A DNA stretch of 64,000 nt, from the NCBI RefSeq assembly GCF_900187185.1, contig NZ_LT906465.1, forward strand, positions 2,480,001-2,544,000, in the 5' to 3' direction. The notes under the pieces are model-generated. The model was not told the origin of the DNA and made no database searches. It worked only from the letters and a program-made list of their open reading frames with translations. Position 1 is the stretch's first letter; every line of letters begins with the position of its first letter. This stretch comes from Chryseobacterium taklimakanense. Lineage in GTDB: Bacteria > Bacteroidota > Bacteroidia > Flavobacteriales > Weeksellaceae. The position numbers were made by a program, and so were the translations under genes. Of the stretch, positions 15,680-24,620 are shown piece after piece.

Positions 15680-18094
15680 TTAAAACCAGTTTTTTATTCT
15701 GTTATAATCGAGGTAATATGTGACTTTTAGCGATAAATTATTCAGCATCGGCTGCGAGAACATGTAATCGAAATTCTTTTTGAAATTTTGATTGGCTAGC
15801 GGCAGATAGCTGTCTGTCGCATTCCTGTAAAGTAGTGTCAACTGGCTGCCCGGCGCAAACCACCAGCTGTAACGCAGGTCGATATTCCAGAAATTGTAGG
15901 TGCCGTCATTATTTTTTGCGTAATCGGAATCTGCCAAGCTTCCATCCAGGTTCAGCGAAGAAAATTTACTGTATTTCACGCCGGAGAAATAATGTCTGAA
16001 ATTGAAGCTTAAAGCCATTTTATCATTAAAAATATACTGCGAGTAAATTGAATTAGTAAACGTGTTGATATCTCTTCTGCCAATAAAAATTTGGTCAGCA
16101 TTTTTCCCGACAAAACCTTGATCATTTTTCTGAATGTCGTAATCGAATTCGTAACCAACTGAAAGCCGGTCCGAAACCCTGTACCGCGTATTGAGTTCAG
16201 AGACGTACCTGATTCTTCCGGGTGCATCGTAAACATAGATTTCAGTGTAGCCGCCGTAGCTGAATTTCTTTCTTTGATCAGAATTGTAGAAGATCCACGG
16301 ATTTACCATCGCCGGAACGTTAAGGTGCCTTCCGAAGGTTCTCGGTTCGAAAATATCTTTTTGCCCGGACGGCTGTAAAAGTAGCCCCACGCCAAAATTC
16401 TGGAATTTCTTATTAGTCAACTGCAAATTCTGATGGATTTCAAAGCTGCTGTACATATAAGGTTCTAATCTGTAAACAGACGTAAGATTTAGGTTGTAAT
16501 TTAGATTGTTCAGGTTTCCCCGTGGTTTTAAATATCTGTAACTGTAGTTTCCATGATAAGCAACTTTGTTGTTTCCCCCGGTGTAGCCAAGGTCATTGAT
16601 ATTGTAATCTTTGGTTTTCAGATTGAAACTTGCGCCATAACGGTGTACGCCCGAGATTTTATTGGCTCCGGCCGCCGCCTCGGTTCCGTAAATCATTTTG
16701 GCATCATTGGCCACACTTTCCTTGAAGTGCCCAAAAATGTTGACCGTATTCTTCTTATTTCTGATGTCGCCCAAAAGCGCGGTCACATTGGCATCACGAA
16801 AAGCTCCGTCTCTGGTAACATTGGTATTCACCAGGCTTACGGAAGAATTTTCATTAAATCTTTGATCCAGCACAAAAACATTATAATTGCTCCACGGTTC
16901 CACAACTTCATCGCGCATTTCGCCAGTGTTTTTATTTTTAATTGTCGCGTACGTTTTTTCTGTAATTCCATTAAAAAATCCAATACCGAGGCCTTTACTG
17001 GTTCTGCCGGAGATTTTAAGAGCATTGAATAATTTTACTTTTTCAGGAAATTGCACAACTTCTTCATTTTGTGTTAAGTTGGGATATTTTGTCGGGCTGC
17101 CACCAATTCTTCTCGAATAAAACAAATTTCCTTTGTTGAAAAGCTCCGTTCCCTCCGTAAAAAACGAGCGGTTTTCTTCGTATTGCTGTTCAAAAGGTCC
17201 AAGATTCAGCACAGCATTGTCAAAATTGGCCTGCCCAAAATCAGGAATCAGCGTCATATCCAGAGTGAAGGCGTCATTGATGCCGTATTTTAAATCCATC
17301 CCTCCGTTTACATTAAAAGTCGTTTTCCCATCATAATGATTGGCGTAGGTCGAGAAATAGGGCAGGAAGGAGAGGCGCGTCGGGGTTTTGATGTTTTCAA
17401 TTCCGGTAAGGATTCCGTCGTAGGTCATGAAAGTTCCTTTCTTATTGTCCACGAAATTCCAGGTGTATTGCGTCTGTATATTCCGAACTTGGGAAAAGAA
17501 ATTAATTCCCCATTCCTGCACATCTTTTTTCGGAAAACGCAGTTCAGAATATGGAATTTTTATTTCCGTTGCCCAGCCTTTATCATTCAGTTTTACGGCG
17601 CTGTACCAAACGGCATTCCAGGAGAAGTCATCATTATTGTTAATGACAATTTTGGCGTCTGCCTGCACTCCGGAAGCCTGCACGATGAACATAAGACTCT
17701 GTTGCTTGTCATTATAGCCATTGATTGTAATTCCCAAAAGATCGTCATTTGCAATATTATCGCGTTCTGTCATTTCGCGAGCAATTTTTGAAGGTTCCGG
17801 AGAGTTGATCTGCGCACCAAAATAAATCCCGGTATCATCGTAAAGGACTTTTACAGTGGTTTTGTACTGCTCAGGCTGTGGTTTCCCGTTGTTCGGATTT
17901 CTTTCAATAAAATCACTTGCAATCGGTGCGTTCTGCCAAACTTCATCATCCAGGATACCGTCAATTTTTGGAGAAGAACTGATTCGGATGGAATTTATAG
18001 ATTTCCGGGTTATTTCATCTTTACCTTCGCTGCTCTGGGCGAAAATCAGTGAGTGGAAGATGATAATTGGCAGGAATAACCATCGATTTTTCAT
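15680..18094 (-). CDS. DUF5916 outer-membrane protein with N-terminal CBM9-like domain
   Basis: 804 residues from the ATG at 18094 (MKNRWLFLPIIIFHSLIFAQ), which gives a proper signal peptide. An upstream in-frame ATG at 18130 only adds a non-signal stretch. Residues ~35-220 resemble a family 9 carbohydrate-binding module (KIDGILDDEVWQNA, YFGAQINSPEP). The rest alternates aromatic beta-strands typical of the DUF5916 outer-membrane beta-barrel, ending in an aromatic residue (IKNWF). Function unknown in this family, which is common in Bacteroidota. Single gene, minus strand. Confidence 0.88.
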   Translation of the reverse strand: MKNRWLFLPIIIFHSLIFAQSSEGKDEITRKSINSIRISSSPKIDGILDDEVWQNAPIASDFIERNPNNGKPQPEQYKTTVKVLYDDTGIYFGAQINSPEPSKIAREMTERDNIANDDLLGITINGYNDKQQSLMFIVQASGVQADAKIVINNNDDFSWNAVWYSAVKLNDKGWATEIKIPYSELRFPKKDVQEWGINFFSQVRNIQTQYTWNFVDNKKGTFMTYDGILTGIENIKTPTRLSFLPYFSTYANHYDGKTTFNVNGGMDLKYGINDAFTLDMTLIPDFGQANFDNAVLNLGPFEQQYEENRSFFTEGTELFNKGNLFYSRRIGGSPTKYPNLTQNEEVVQFPEKVKLFNALKISGRTSKGLGIGFFNGITEKTYATIKNKNTGEMRDEVVEPWSNYNVFVLDQRFNENSSVSLVNTNVTRDGAFRDANVTALLGDIRNKKNTVNIFGHFKESVANDAKMIYGTEAAAGANKISGVHRYGASFNLKTKDYNINDLGYTGGNNKVAYHGNYSYRYLKPRGNLNNLNYNLNLTSVYRLEPYMYSSFEIHQNLQLTNKKFQNFGVGLLLQPSGQKDIFEPRTFGRHLNVPAMVNPWIFYNSDQRKKFSYGGYTEIYVYDAPGRIRYVSELNTRYRVSDRLSVGYEFDYDIQKNDQGFVGKNADQIFIGRRDINTFTNSIYSQYIFNDKMALSFNFRHYFSGVKYSKFSSLNLDGSLADSDYAKNNDGTYNFWNIDLRYSWWFAPGSQLTLLYRNATDSYLPLANQNFKKNFDYMFSQPMLNNLSLKVTYYLDYNRIKNWF

Positions 18095-18154
18095 AGTTGT
18101 TTTAGTTCGTACAATGATAAGACAACGCAAGACATCCGTTTGTTACATCCAGGC

Positions 18155-18181
18155 ATAAAAAAACCGGCAAATTGCCGGTCT
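18155..18181 (-). terminator. Terminator of the DUF3108 gene
   Basis: Minus-strand stem ACCGGCAA / TTGCCGGT followed by a run of T (A-run at 18157-18163 on the + strand). Confidence 0.75.
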
Positions 18182-18199
18182 AATACTCTTTTACTGAAA

Positions 18200-18964
18200 T
18201 TACTTTTTGAAATTCAAGTCGTACATGACATTGGAATACCGCTCCAAATCAGCGCGCAGGGATCCCACTGCGAGCTCAGCTTTTATCGCTATAGGAACTT
18301 TGTTTTCGTCATTGCTAACCCACATGGTTACGCTTTCTTTGGCTTTGAAAACCCTTCCGCTCATTACCATGGGAGTAATTTTCAGGCAGTTTATTGTTCC
18401 GAATTTCGTTTTTACATTTTCGGTGCCGTTTACCTTAAGCTGAAAAGGGAACATTTCATCATCGATCCACACATTCATCCGTATAGTTTTTCCAACCGTC
18501 AAGTCGCTTCTTCCTCTTAAATGATAGAACGCTGAAAGCATATCCTGAATTCCACGAACACTTTTGAGGGTTTTCGACCCGTTAGCCGGATTTTTTTTGT
18601 CCGTCAAAATTAAAGTTTGGTTACTGTGATTAAATGCCGTCTGCAAATGCTGCGAATAGCCGCCTTCTTTCACATTTCTTACATAAAAGCTTGGTAAGCC
18701 GGTGTTTATATTGATGAAACTTTCATAACGGTCATCTACCGGGAAAAATGCTCGCACTGCACCGGTAGATCTGCCTTCACCTTTCACGTAAAAATGAGGA
18801 ACGCCCTGATAGTTGGTTTTCAGCGTGGTAAGGGTGGCTGTTCCTGCGTTGAGCGGACCGTAATGAATGCGGTAATGCAGCCTTTCACCGGATTTGATAT
18901 TGCCGAGCTGTGCGAAAGTAAATACGAAACTGAATATGGTAAGGATATTTAAAATCTTATTCAT
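18200..18964 (-). CDS. DUF3108 domain-containing secreted protein
   Basis: 254 residues starting at the ATG at 18964 (MNKILNILTIFSFVFTFAQ), a signal peptide ending FAQ. The longer frame from 19060 would bury it. The DUF3108 core can be followed: GERLHYRIHYGPLNAGTATL, YVKGEGRSTGAVRAFFPVDD, FYVRNVKEGGYSQH, VRGIQDMLSAFYHLRG, and MWVSNDENKVPIAIKAELAVGS. The family is a periplasmic or exported beta-rich protein of unknown role. Followed by a terminator and then the DUF5916 gene, so the two may have separate transcripts. Confidence 0.85.
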   Translation of the reverse strand: MNKILNILTIFSFVFTFAQLGNIKSGERLHYRIHYGPLNAGTATLTTLKTNYQGVPHFYVKGEGRSTGAVRAFFPVDDRYESFININTGLPSFYVRNVKEGGYSQHLQTAFNHSNQTLILTDKKNPANGSKTLKSVRGIQDMLSAFYHLRGRSDLTVGKTIRMNVWIDDEMFPFQLKVNGTENVKTKFGTINCLKITPMVMSGRVFKAKESVTMWVSNDENKVPIAIKAELAVGSLRADLERYSNVMYDLNFKK

Positions 18965-19079
18965 ACACGTTTTTTTGCAAATAGTTTGCCACAAAGATAA
19001 TGTGTTTTTCCTGATCAATATCAGCCGGTTTATGAACTTTTTGTATCGTATGTCAGGCATCGCTTCATTATATTTTTAG

Positions 19080-19087
19080 TATTTTTG
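19080..19087 (+). promoter_or_regulatory. -7 promoter element TATTTTTG of the FNR-ferredoxin operon
   Basis: TANNTTTG match 38 bases before the reductase ATG, in the divergent region shared with the DUF3108 gene. Confidence 0.5.
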
Positions 19088-19125
19088 CAACGTTTTTTAT
19101 TCAGAAAAATTTAAAATTTCTTTAA

Positions 19126-20181
19126 ATGATTATCACGGATTTACTCATTATCGGAGCAGGGCCTACAGGGCTTTTTGCAGTTTTTGAAGCGGGGCTTTTA
19201 AAAATAAAATGCCATATCATCGATGCTTTGCCACAACCGGGCGGGCAGCTTGCGGAGCTGTATCCTAAGAAACCGATTTTTGATATTCCGGGATATCCAA
19301 CCATAAATGCCGGTGAACTTGTAGATAACCTGATGGAGCAGATTAAGCAGTTTCAGCCGGGATTTACACTTGCGGAAACCGCGGTTACACTGACTAAAGT
19401 TGATGACGACTGGTTCGAAGTGGTAACAAACAAAGGAACCGTGCACAGAGCCAGAGCCGTTGCGATCGCCGGAGGTTTGGGAACATTTGAGCCGAGAAAG
19501 CCTGACCATCTTGAAAATTTGGCCCAGTACGAAGAAAAAGGTGTGGAATATTTTGTAAAGGATCCTGAACAGTTCAGAGATAAAAAAGTGGTGATTGCCG
19601 GTGGCGGCGACTCTGCCCTGGACTGGAGTATATTTTTGGCCAATGTGGCGAGCGAGGTGACACTAATCCACCGCAGAAACGAATTCCGTGGTGCTTTGGA
19701 TTCGGTTGAAAAAGTACAGGAACTCAAAAACCAGGGGAAAATCAACCTCATTACACCTGCCGAAGTTGTTGCACTAAAAGGCGAAGGGCATATTCAAGCC
19801 ATCACCGTTGACCAGGAAGGCGTTCAGCAGGATATTGCAACGGACTTCTTCATTCCATTGTTCGGATTGACGCCGAAGCTGGGCGAAATAGGAAACTGGG
19901 GCCTTGAAATTGAAAAAAATGCCATTAAAGTAAATAATGCTTTGGATTACCAGACCAATATTGAAGGTGTTTATGCAATAGGTGATATCAACACTTATCC
20001 TGGCAAACTGAAGCTGATTCTCTGCGGTTTTCACGAAGCAACTTTGATGTGCCAAAGCGTTTACAGCAGGATCAATCCTGGTAAAAAATATGTTTTAAAA
20101 TATACAACCGTAAGCGGTGTGGACGGTTTCGACGGCAGCCGGAAAGAAGCCGAAAAAGCGGTGGTTAAAAAAATAGATTAA
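19126..20181 (+). CDS. Ferredoxin--NADP reductase (thioredoxin-reductase-like type)
   Basis: FAD- and NAD(P)-dependent oxidoreductase of the bacterial TrxR-like FNR type (YumC-like). The FAD site GAGPTG lies at 10-15, the NADPH site VVIAGGGDSALDW at about 155-167, and the C-terminal FAD motif YAIGDINTYPGKLKLI near 285-300. The CxxC redox pair of thioredoxin reductase is absent (GGLGTFEPRKP lies in the corresponding region), which favours FNR. 351 residues. A 2Fe-2S ferredoxin gene starts 1 base after its stop, so both are translated from one transcript and are very likely redox partners. Confidence 0.9.
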   Translation: MIITDLLIIGAGPTGLFAVFEAGLLKIKCHIIDALPQPGGQLAELYPKKPIFDIPGYPTINAGELVDNLMEQIKQFQPGFTLAETAVTLTKVDDDWFEVVTNKGTVHRARAVAIAGGLGTFEPRKPDHLENLAQYEEKGVEYFVKDPEQFRDKKVVIAGGGDSALDWSIFLANVASEVTLIHRRNEFRGALDSVEKVQELKNQGKINLITPAEVVALKGEGHIQAITVDQEGVQQDIATDFFIPLFGLTPKLGEIGNWGLEIEKNAIKVNNALDYQTNIEGVYAIGDINTYPGKLKLILCGFHEATLMCQSVYSRINPGKKYVLKYTTVSGVDGFDGSRKEAEKAVVKKID

Positions 20182-20182
20182 T

Positions 20183-20515
20183 ATGTCAGACATCAGTATA
20201 AAAATTACCGACAGGGAAGGCGTAACCCACGAAGTTCTTGCGCCAACCGACATGTCGATGAACCTTATGGAAGTCCTCCGTTCCTATGAACTGGCTGAGG
20301 AAGGTACGATTGGCGTCTGCGGCGGGATGGCGATGTGCGCGTCATGCCAGTGTTACATCGTGGAAGGGGCGGAAAAGCTTGCAGAGAAAAGTGATGAAGA
20401 GGATGCGATGCTCGCAGAAGCCTGGCACGTGAAAGACAACTCAAGATTGGGATGTCAAATTCACATCACTGAAGAACTGGAAGGACTTGAGGTGGAAATC
20501 GCACCTTATCCATAA
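20183..20515 (+). CDS. 2Fe-2S ferredoxin (adrenodoxin-like)
   Basis: 110-residue electron carrier. Cluster ligands are Cys46, Cys52, Cys55 and Cys91 (CGGMAMCASC...LGCQ), the C-x5-C-x2-C-xn-C pattern of the vertebrate/bacterial-type [2Fe-2S] ferredoxins. An extra Cys57 is present. The C-terminal strand LEVEIAPYP matches the family. Start ATG at 20183, one base after the reductase stop, implies translational coupling and a reductase/ferredoxin pair. The final electron acceptor is not encoded nearby. Confidence 0.95.
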   Translation: MSDISIKITDREGVTHEVLAPTDMSMNLMEVLRSYELAEEGTIGVCGGMAMCASCQCYIVEGAEKLAEKSDEEDAMLAEAWHVKDNSRLGCQIHITEELEGLEVEIAPYP

Positions 20516-20624
20516 AAGTTTTTAAGGATAAATTAAATAAAGAAAATGTCTCAAAACAATATGACGTTGACTGACATTGTCCGCACTAAAAACCTATCTT
20601 CGTAAGGTCGGTAAAAAACGCAGA

Positions 20625-20676
20625 AAAAGCCGTTTTCACTAGTCGTGAGACGGCTTCTTTATTTTTTTTGAAATAC
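20625..20676 (+). terminator. Terminator of the FNR-ferredoxin operon
   Basis: Stem AAGCCGTTTTCAC / GTGAGACGGCTT followed by CTTTATTTTTTTT. Nearly the same hairpin occurs at 48259-48290. The stretch 20516-20843 otherwise holds only a 19-codon frame (20546) and no supportable gene. Confidence 0.75.
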
Positions 20677-20843
20677 CAGTGTACTACCTTAGAATTTTCT
20701 CCCTCTTTTAACCTTTTGCCAGCACCTCAGCAATCTTATCCACATATCTGGCAGGATTTTCAATTTATTCAGTATGGTAAGCGCAGATAACCCCGGTCAT
20801 CAGGTCGGCTTTTGGATTTAGGCTCGCTTGTTCGAGGAACTGT

Positions 20844-22286
20844 TTATTTCGCTGGGATATTTGCCAGAATATCCTTTAAAAAACCCCAAAATTTTTGGGT
20901 TGAAGGAATATTCGCCCGTTCATCCGGCGAGTGTGCCCCACGGATGGTGGGTCCGAAGCTTACCATTTCCATTTCAGGATAGTTGGCTCCGATGATTCCG
21001 CACTCCAATCCTGCGTGGCAGGCTACAACGTGCGGTTTGCTGCCGAAATTTTTCTCGTAAATCCCTTCCATGGTCTTTACGATTTCCGAGCCTGGCTTAG
21101 GTTTCCATCCGGGATACGAACCGCTGAATTCCACTTCCATCCCAGCCAGTTCAAATACAGATTTTAGCTGTTCGGCAACCGCCATTTTCGTAGATTCAAC
21201 CGAGGAGCGGGAAAGGTTTAAGATTTTCAGTTCGCCGTTTTTCAGTTCTACTCTGGCTATGTTGTTGGATGCTTCTACCAAATCTGCAACATCAGGGCTC
21301 ATCCTGTACACACCGTTGTGGGCTGCTTTAAGGGCTGAAATTATTTTTATTGAATCTGCCGCTGAAACTGCCAGATCAGGTGAAGTATAGTTTTCGATAC
21401 GGATTTCAATACTCTTTTCTATGTCTGCAAATTCTTCCAAGATATCTGCTTTTAGCGCAACACAGTTCTCTATGAATTCCGCTGCGTGTCTCACAGCAAA
21501 TACAGCGTAGGCCTCTCGTGGAATGGCATTTCGCAATCCACCGCCGTCGATCGAGATCAGCTCGATATTCTGGTTGGAAATTCCTGTGTAGAGCAGCCTT
21601 CCCAAAATTACATTAGCGTTTCCGAATCCTTTATGAATGTCCATTCCGGAGTGCCCGCCCTGCAGTCCTTTAACGTAAACTCTTACAACCTGGCCTTGGG
21701 GTTTCACGGTTTCGTACTTTTGGGTCGCTGTTACGTCAATTCCGCCGGCACAGCCTATGTCGATTTCATCATCTTCTTCAGTATCCAGATTCAGTAAAAT
21801 GTCACCGGTTAACTGGCCGGGTTTCAAACCGGTAGCGCCTGTCATTCCCGTTTCTTCATCAATGGTGAAAAGCGCTTCTAGAGCCGGATGCGGGATGTCA
21901 GAACTTTCCAGAACCGACATGATCGCTGCCACGCCCAGACCGTTATCTGCACCGAGTGTGGTTCCTTTGGCTTTTACCCAGTCGCCGTCGATCTCCATTT
22001 GGATGCCCTGGGTTTCAAAATCGAAATTAATATCGTTGTTTTTCTGGCAAACCATATCCAGGTGCGACTGAAGCACGACAGATTTACGGTTTTCCATGCC
22101 CGCGGTTGCCGGTTTCTTAATGATTACGTTGCCTACTTCGTCAACAGAAGTTTCCAGGCCAAGGTTTTCACCGAAATTTTTTATGAATGCAATAACTTTC
22201 TCTTCTTTTTTGGAAGGTCTTGGAACTGAATTCAGTGCAGTAAAATTTTTCCAGATTATTTGTGGTTCAAGTTGTGTGATGTCCAT
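20844..22286 (-). CDS. pepD: Aminoacyl-histidine dipeptidase (PepD, M20 family)
   Basis: Zinc dipeptidase of clan MH that cleaves beta-Ala/aminoacyl-His and related dipeptides. Metal-site motifs are QSHLDMVCQ (His, Asp), LGADNGLGVA (bridging Asp) and DEETGMTGA (Glu-Glu pair), then CGIIGANYPEMEMVSFGPTI and AHSPDERANI near the end. 480 residues from ATG 22286 (MDITQLEPQ). The open frame extends 6 codons upstream, but PepD proteins begin at this Met. A minus-strand TAAATTTG at 22302-22309 is a fitting -7 element. Confidence 0.93.
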   Translation of the reverse strand: MDITQLEPQIIWKNFTALNSVPRPSKKEEKVIAFIKNFGENLGLETSVDEVGNVIIKKPATAGMENRKSVVLQSHLDMVCQKNNDINFDFETQGIQMEIDGDWVKAKGTTLGADNGLGVAAIMSVLESSDIPHPALEALFTIDEETGMTGATGLKPGQLTGDILLNLDTEEDDEIDIGCAGGIDVTATQKYETVKPQGQVVRVYVKGLQGGHSGMDIHKGFGNANVILGRLLYTGISNQNIELISIDGGGLRNAIPREAYAVFAVRHAAEFIENCVALKADILEEFADIEKSIEIRIENYTSPDLAVSAADSIKIISALKAAHNGVYRMSPDVADLVEASNNIARVELKNGELKILNLSRSSVESTKMAVAEQLKSVFELAGMEVEFSGSYPGWKPKPGSEIVKTMEGIYEKNFGSKPHVVACHAGLECGIIGANYPEMEMVSFGPTIRGAHSPDERANIPSTQKFWGFLKDILANIPAK

Positions 22287-22301
22287 AACTGTTATTTTTA
22301 C

Positions 22302-22309
22302 CAAATTTA
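22302..22309 (-). promoter_or_regulatory. -7 promoter element TAAATTTG of pepD
   Basis: TANNTTTG on the minus strand, 15 bases upstream of the pepD ATG; supports the shorter start. Confidence 0.45.
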
Positions 22310-22311
22310 AG

Positions 22312-22352
22312 AATAAAAAAACGCTTTCAACACCTTTCGGAAGCGCACTTTT
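22312..22352 (-). terminator. Terminator of the 164-aa lipoprotein gene
   Basis: Minus-strand stem GCGCTTCC / GAAAGCGT (imperfect) followed by TTTTTTTATT. Confidence 0.55.
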
Positions 22353-22368
22353 ATAATTTAATTAATTT

Positions 22369-22863
22369 TTAACAGCCGCATTCGCCGTACACTTCAACCA
22401 CGGTTTTCTTTCTGGCTTTATTTTCTACCGTGAGCGTTCCTTTGTACAGATGGGTTTCTATTTCCCCTTCTTCTACGGCTTTTCCTTTCAGGTTGACTTT
22501 GAATTGATCATTATGCAGGTTAATGTTGAGCATTTTATCAGGTAACACTTCATTTTTCCGGTCGAATTCCAGTTTTATCCGCTCGCCATTGATTTTTATA
22601 AAACCATTTTGCTGATAATCATCCACATAAATGTAATTTTGCTTTACAAACTCTTCACGGTCGGTAGCGAAATAGCACGAACAGCCCTGAACTTCCTGTG
22701 GAAAACCAAAAACTTCCAGCTTAATCGCTTTTGTGGTTAAGGTGTCTTTTTTGTTTTCCGCTGGGGTCTCAATCTTCGGGACAACTTTTTCCCCGGCCGT
22801 TTTTTCCTCTTTTTTGCATGATACAAATAGTAAGAGAAGTATGAATGCAGTAAAATATTTCAT
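22369..22863 (-). CDS. Hypothetical lipoprotein, 164 aa
   Basis: The signal peptide MKYFTAFILLLLFVSC carries a lipobox with Cys16, so a lipoprotein anchored in the inner or outer membrane. A Lys/Glu-rich linker (about 17-45) follows, then a compact beta-rich domain containing GCSCYF at about 60-65 and ending ECGC at the C-terminus. The two cysteine pairs might form disulfides or bind metal; this is inference. No family name is recognised. It was probably the gene whose upstream region was hit by IS982 copy 1, which inserted 18 bases before its ATG. Confidence 0.75.
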   Translation of the reverse strand: MKYFTAFILLLLFVSCKKEEKTAGEKVVPKIETPAENKKDTLTTKAIKLEVFGFPQEVQGCSCYFATDREEFVKQNYIYVDDYQQNGFIKINGERIKLEFDRKNEVLPDKMLNINLHNDQFKVNLKGKAVEEGEIETHLYKGTLTVENKARKKTVVEVYGECGC

Positions 22864-22881
22864 TGATTTATTTAAGATTAA

Positions 22882-23864
22882 ACCTGTTGTGCATTTAGCA
22901 CAAATTAACTTTTAGTTTATTTAAACTTCTTTTAAACACGAAGAAATTCAGGTATTGAATCATTGTGAAAGAAGTTATTTTTGACACTATTCTTGTCGCA
23001 AGACCTTGAAAGGTTTTTGCAAAGTTCGTGTTTATGGTGAACTGTCCGCACAGTTGCGAGATATTGGTTTCAATTCTCTTTCTTATTTTTGATTTCGTCC
23101 TTGAAAACTCCACAAAACCATGTTGATTCCTGCGCATAGGAACCGAAAGGTTAATCTTGGAGAAATTGAATAAATCCACTTGCAATTCTTTGCTGATATA
23201 TCCTCTGTCTCCGATTAATAAACAATTTTGAAAATTTTCTTTAATATCGAAAAGATAATTTACATCGTGGACATTTGCGGGCGAAAAATCAAAAGAGTGA
23301 AAGATTCCATTCTTATCACAAACTGCATGTAGTTTATAGCCAAAATATCTTGACTTCTGCGCCGCACAATATCCAAATGCAGGTTTGATTTCATCCGTAG
23401 AGCAAATTGCGGAACGATTTGCCCTGCTTATTTTACATATTTCAATGGGTGTTGAATCCACAATGAAGACGTCGGTAAAGTCTGCAAACTTTCCGCTCAG
23501 AGTTTCCCGAATTTTCTCAATGTAAGGGAAAAGTTTTCTTTTCCTTCTGTTATATACGCTTCTTTCTATCTTTTCGTCCAAACCAGTTCCCGAAATACAC
23601 CTAAACAACTGTAGTTCAGAGTTAATCGACATGTATTCTGCGGTAATATTAAGTGCCACAAGTTCCAAGTCGGACATTTTTGGAAGTCTGATTTGCTTCT
23701 TAGTGGTGATATGGTTGCAGGTTTTTGTCAATTCTTTTAAAATAATTTCGTAGTTTTGAATGAGATTGTTCATGTATTTAATGGCTTGGTAACCAATTAA
23801 ATATACGATTTTTTAATCAAATGAACAATCTTTTTTCTTTTTAATTTCTAAATGCACAACAGGT
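22882..23864 (-). mobile_element. IS982-family insertion sequence, copy 1 (983 bp)
   Basis: Perfect 17-bp terminal inverted repeats, ACCTGTTGTGCATTTAG and its complement at the right end. An 8-bp target duplication AAGATTAA flanks it (22874-22881 and 23865-23872). It contains one intact transposase gene. It matches copy 2 (61679-62661) base for base except two differences I could find. It inserted between the lipoprotein gene's start and the LURP-one gene. Confidence 0.93.
22895..23773 (-). CDS. IS982-family transposase, copy 1
   Basis: 292-residue DDE transposase, intact. The N-terminal helical region (KQIRLPKMSDLELVALNITA) is typical of IS982-family proteins. Catalytic-core motifs are DVFIVDSTPIEICK (first Asp), YFGYKLHAVCDKNGIFHSF and LIGDRGYISKEL (second Asp). 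The C-terminal residues KVNLC lie inside the IS end. Its protein is identical to that of copy 2. No frameshift or stop, so both copies may still be active. Confidence 0.93.
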   Translation of the reverse strand: MNNLIQNYEIILKELTKTCNHITTKKQIRLPKMSDLELVALNITAEYMSINSELQLFRCISGTGLDEKIERSVYNRRKRKLFPYIEKIRETLSGKFADFTDVFIVDSTPIEICKISRANRSAICSTDEIKPAFGYCAAQKSRYFGYKLHAVCDKNGIFHSFDFSPANVHDVNYLFDIKENFQNCLLIGDRGYISKELQVDLFNFSKINLSVPMRRNQHGFVEFSRTKSKIRKRIETNISQLCGQFTINTNFAKTFQGLATRIVSKITSFTMIQYLNFFVFKRSLNKLKVNLC

Positions 23865-23879
23865 AAGATTAAAAATTTA

Positions 23880-24482
23880 TTAACCTCTTTCCCTTTCTAG
23901 CAGAACCATCATCAGAAGTGACAGAACCACTAATGTTTCATGTTCATCAGCGATATCCACTTTTCTTTCCAGCTGAAACCTTCTTCCGAAAAATGAAGGC
24001 ATTTTTTTAAGTTCAAAAATCAGCCTGCCTGTGGTGTCTTTTACATCATAAACCGGATTAAGAAAATAGCCGGTGAACATGCCAATTATAGGGATTTCGC
24101 CAACCAAACCGTCTAAAAATTTGGTCCACGCATTTCTTTCCGTAATTTGAAAAAGCGGCCTTTTGTTAAGGTCGAGGACATCATAAGTGGATTTCCAGAA
24201 TGAGCGCATTCCTTTTCTTGCGAGCGTTCCCACAGGATTTCCGCTGGCTTCCCGCATTGTGTATGATGCATTGAAATCAATCCATTGATTAGCTTTAACG
24301 GTGTAAAGTTCGTTTGTACGGCTTTCATCTGAAAAAATAACCACATTTTCTTTCAGCTTGAAAAGCTTCTGCCGCACGTAGCAAACATAATTTCCGTGCA
24401 CATCGGTGATGTTGAAATCGCTTGAAAGTGTGGTAATCTTAAATTTAAAATCGAGCGGGTAATTCAGATTTTTAAGAATCAT
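23880..24482 (-). CDS. LURP-one-related (scramblase-like fold) protein
   Basis: 200-residue protein with the tubby/scramblase-like beta-barrel plan of the LURP-one family: FKFKITTLSSDFNITDVHG, VCYVRQKLFKLKENVVIFSD, YTVKANQWIDFNASYTM, and the repeated strand LGTLARKGMRSFWK-like segment with YDVLD. A hydrophobic stretch (EIPIIGMFTGYFLNPVYDV) lies in the middle and another near the C-terminus. Cellular role in bacteria is unknown. IS982 copy 1 lies immediately downstream of its stop, with only 15 bases in between. Start ATG 24482, no alternative nearby. Confidence 0.75.
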   Translation of the reverse strand: MILKNLNYPLDFKFKITTLSSDFNITDVHGNYVCYVRQKLFKLKENVVIFSDESRTNELYTVKANQWIDFNASYTMREASGNPVGTLARKGMRSFWKSTYDVLDLNKRPLFQITERNAWTKFLDGLVGEIPIIGMFTGYFLNPVYDVKDTTGRLIFELKKMPSFFGRRFQLERKVDIADEHETLVVLSLLMMVLLERERG

Positions 24483-24608
24483 CGTAATATTATTTTAGGT
24501 AAATATAAATGTTTTTGAGGAATGAATTCGCGGCTTTCTGTCAAGATTATAAAACATTTAGTATGCTTCGCGATAAGTTTTAAGTTTTCGTAAGATGTTT
24601 CAATAAAT

Positions 24609-24616
24609 TATATTTG
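24609..24616 (+). promoter_or_regulatory. -7 promoter element TATATTTG of recR
   Basis: Perfect TANNTTTG, ending only 4 bases before the recR ATG, so a leaderless transcript is predicted. Confidence 0.55.
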
Positions 24617-24620
24617 CGGA

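Noticed and set aside
20546-20605. 19-codon frame after the ferredoxin gene
   Set aside because: Too short and without any supporting context.
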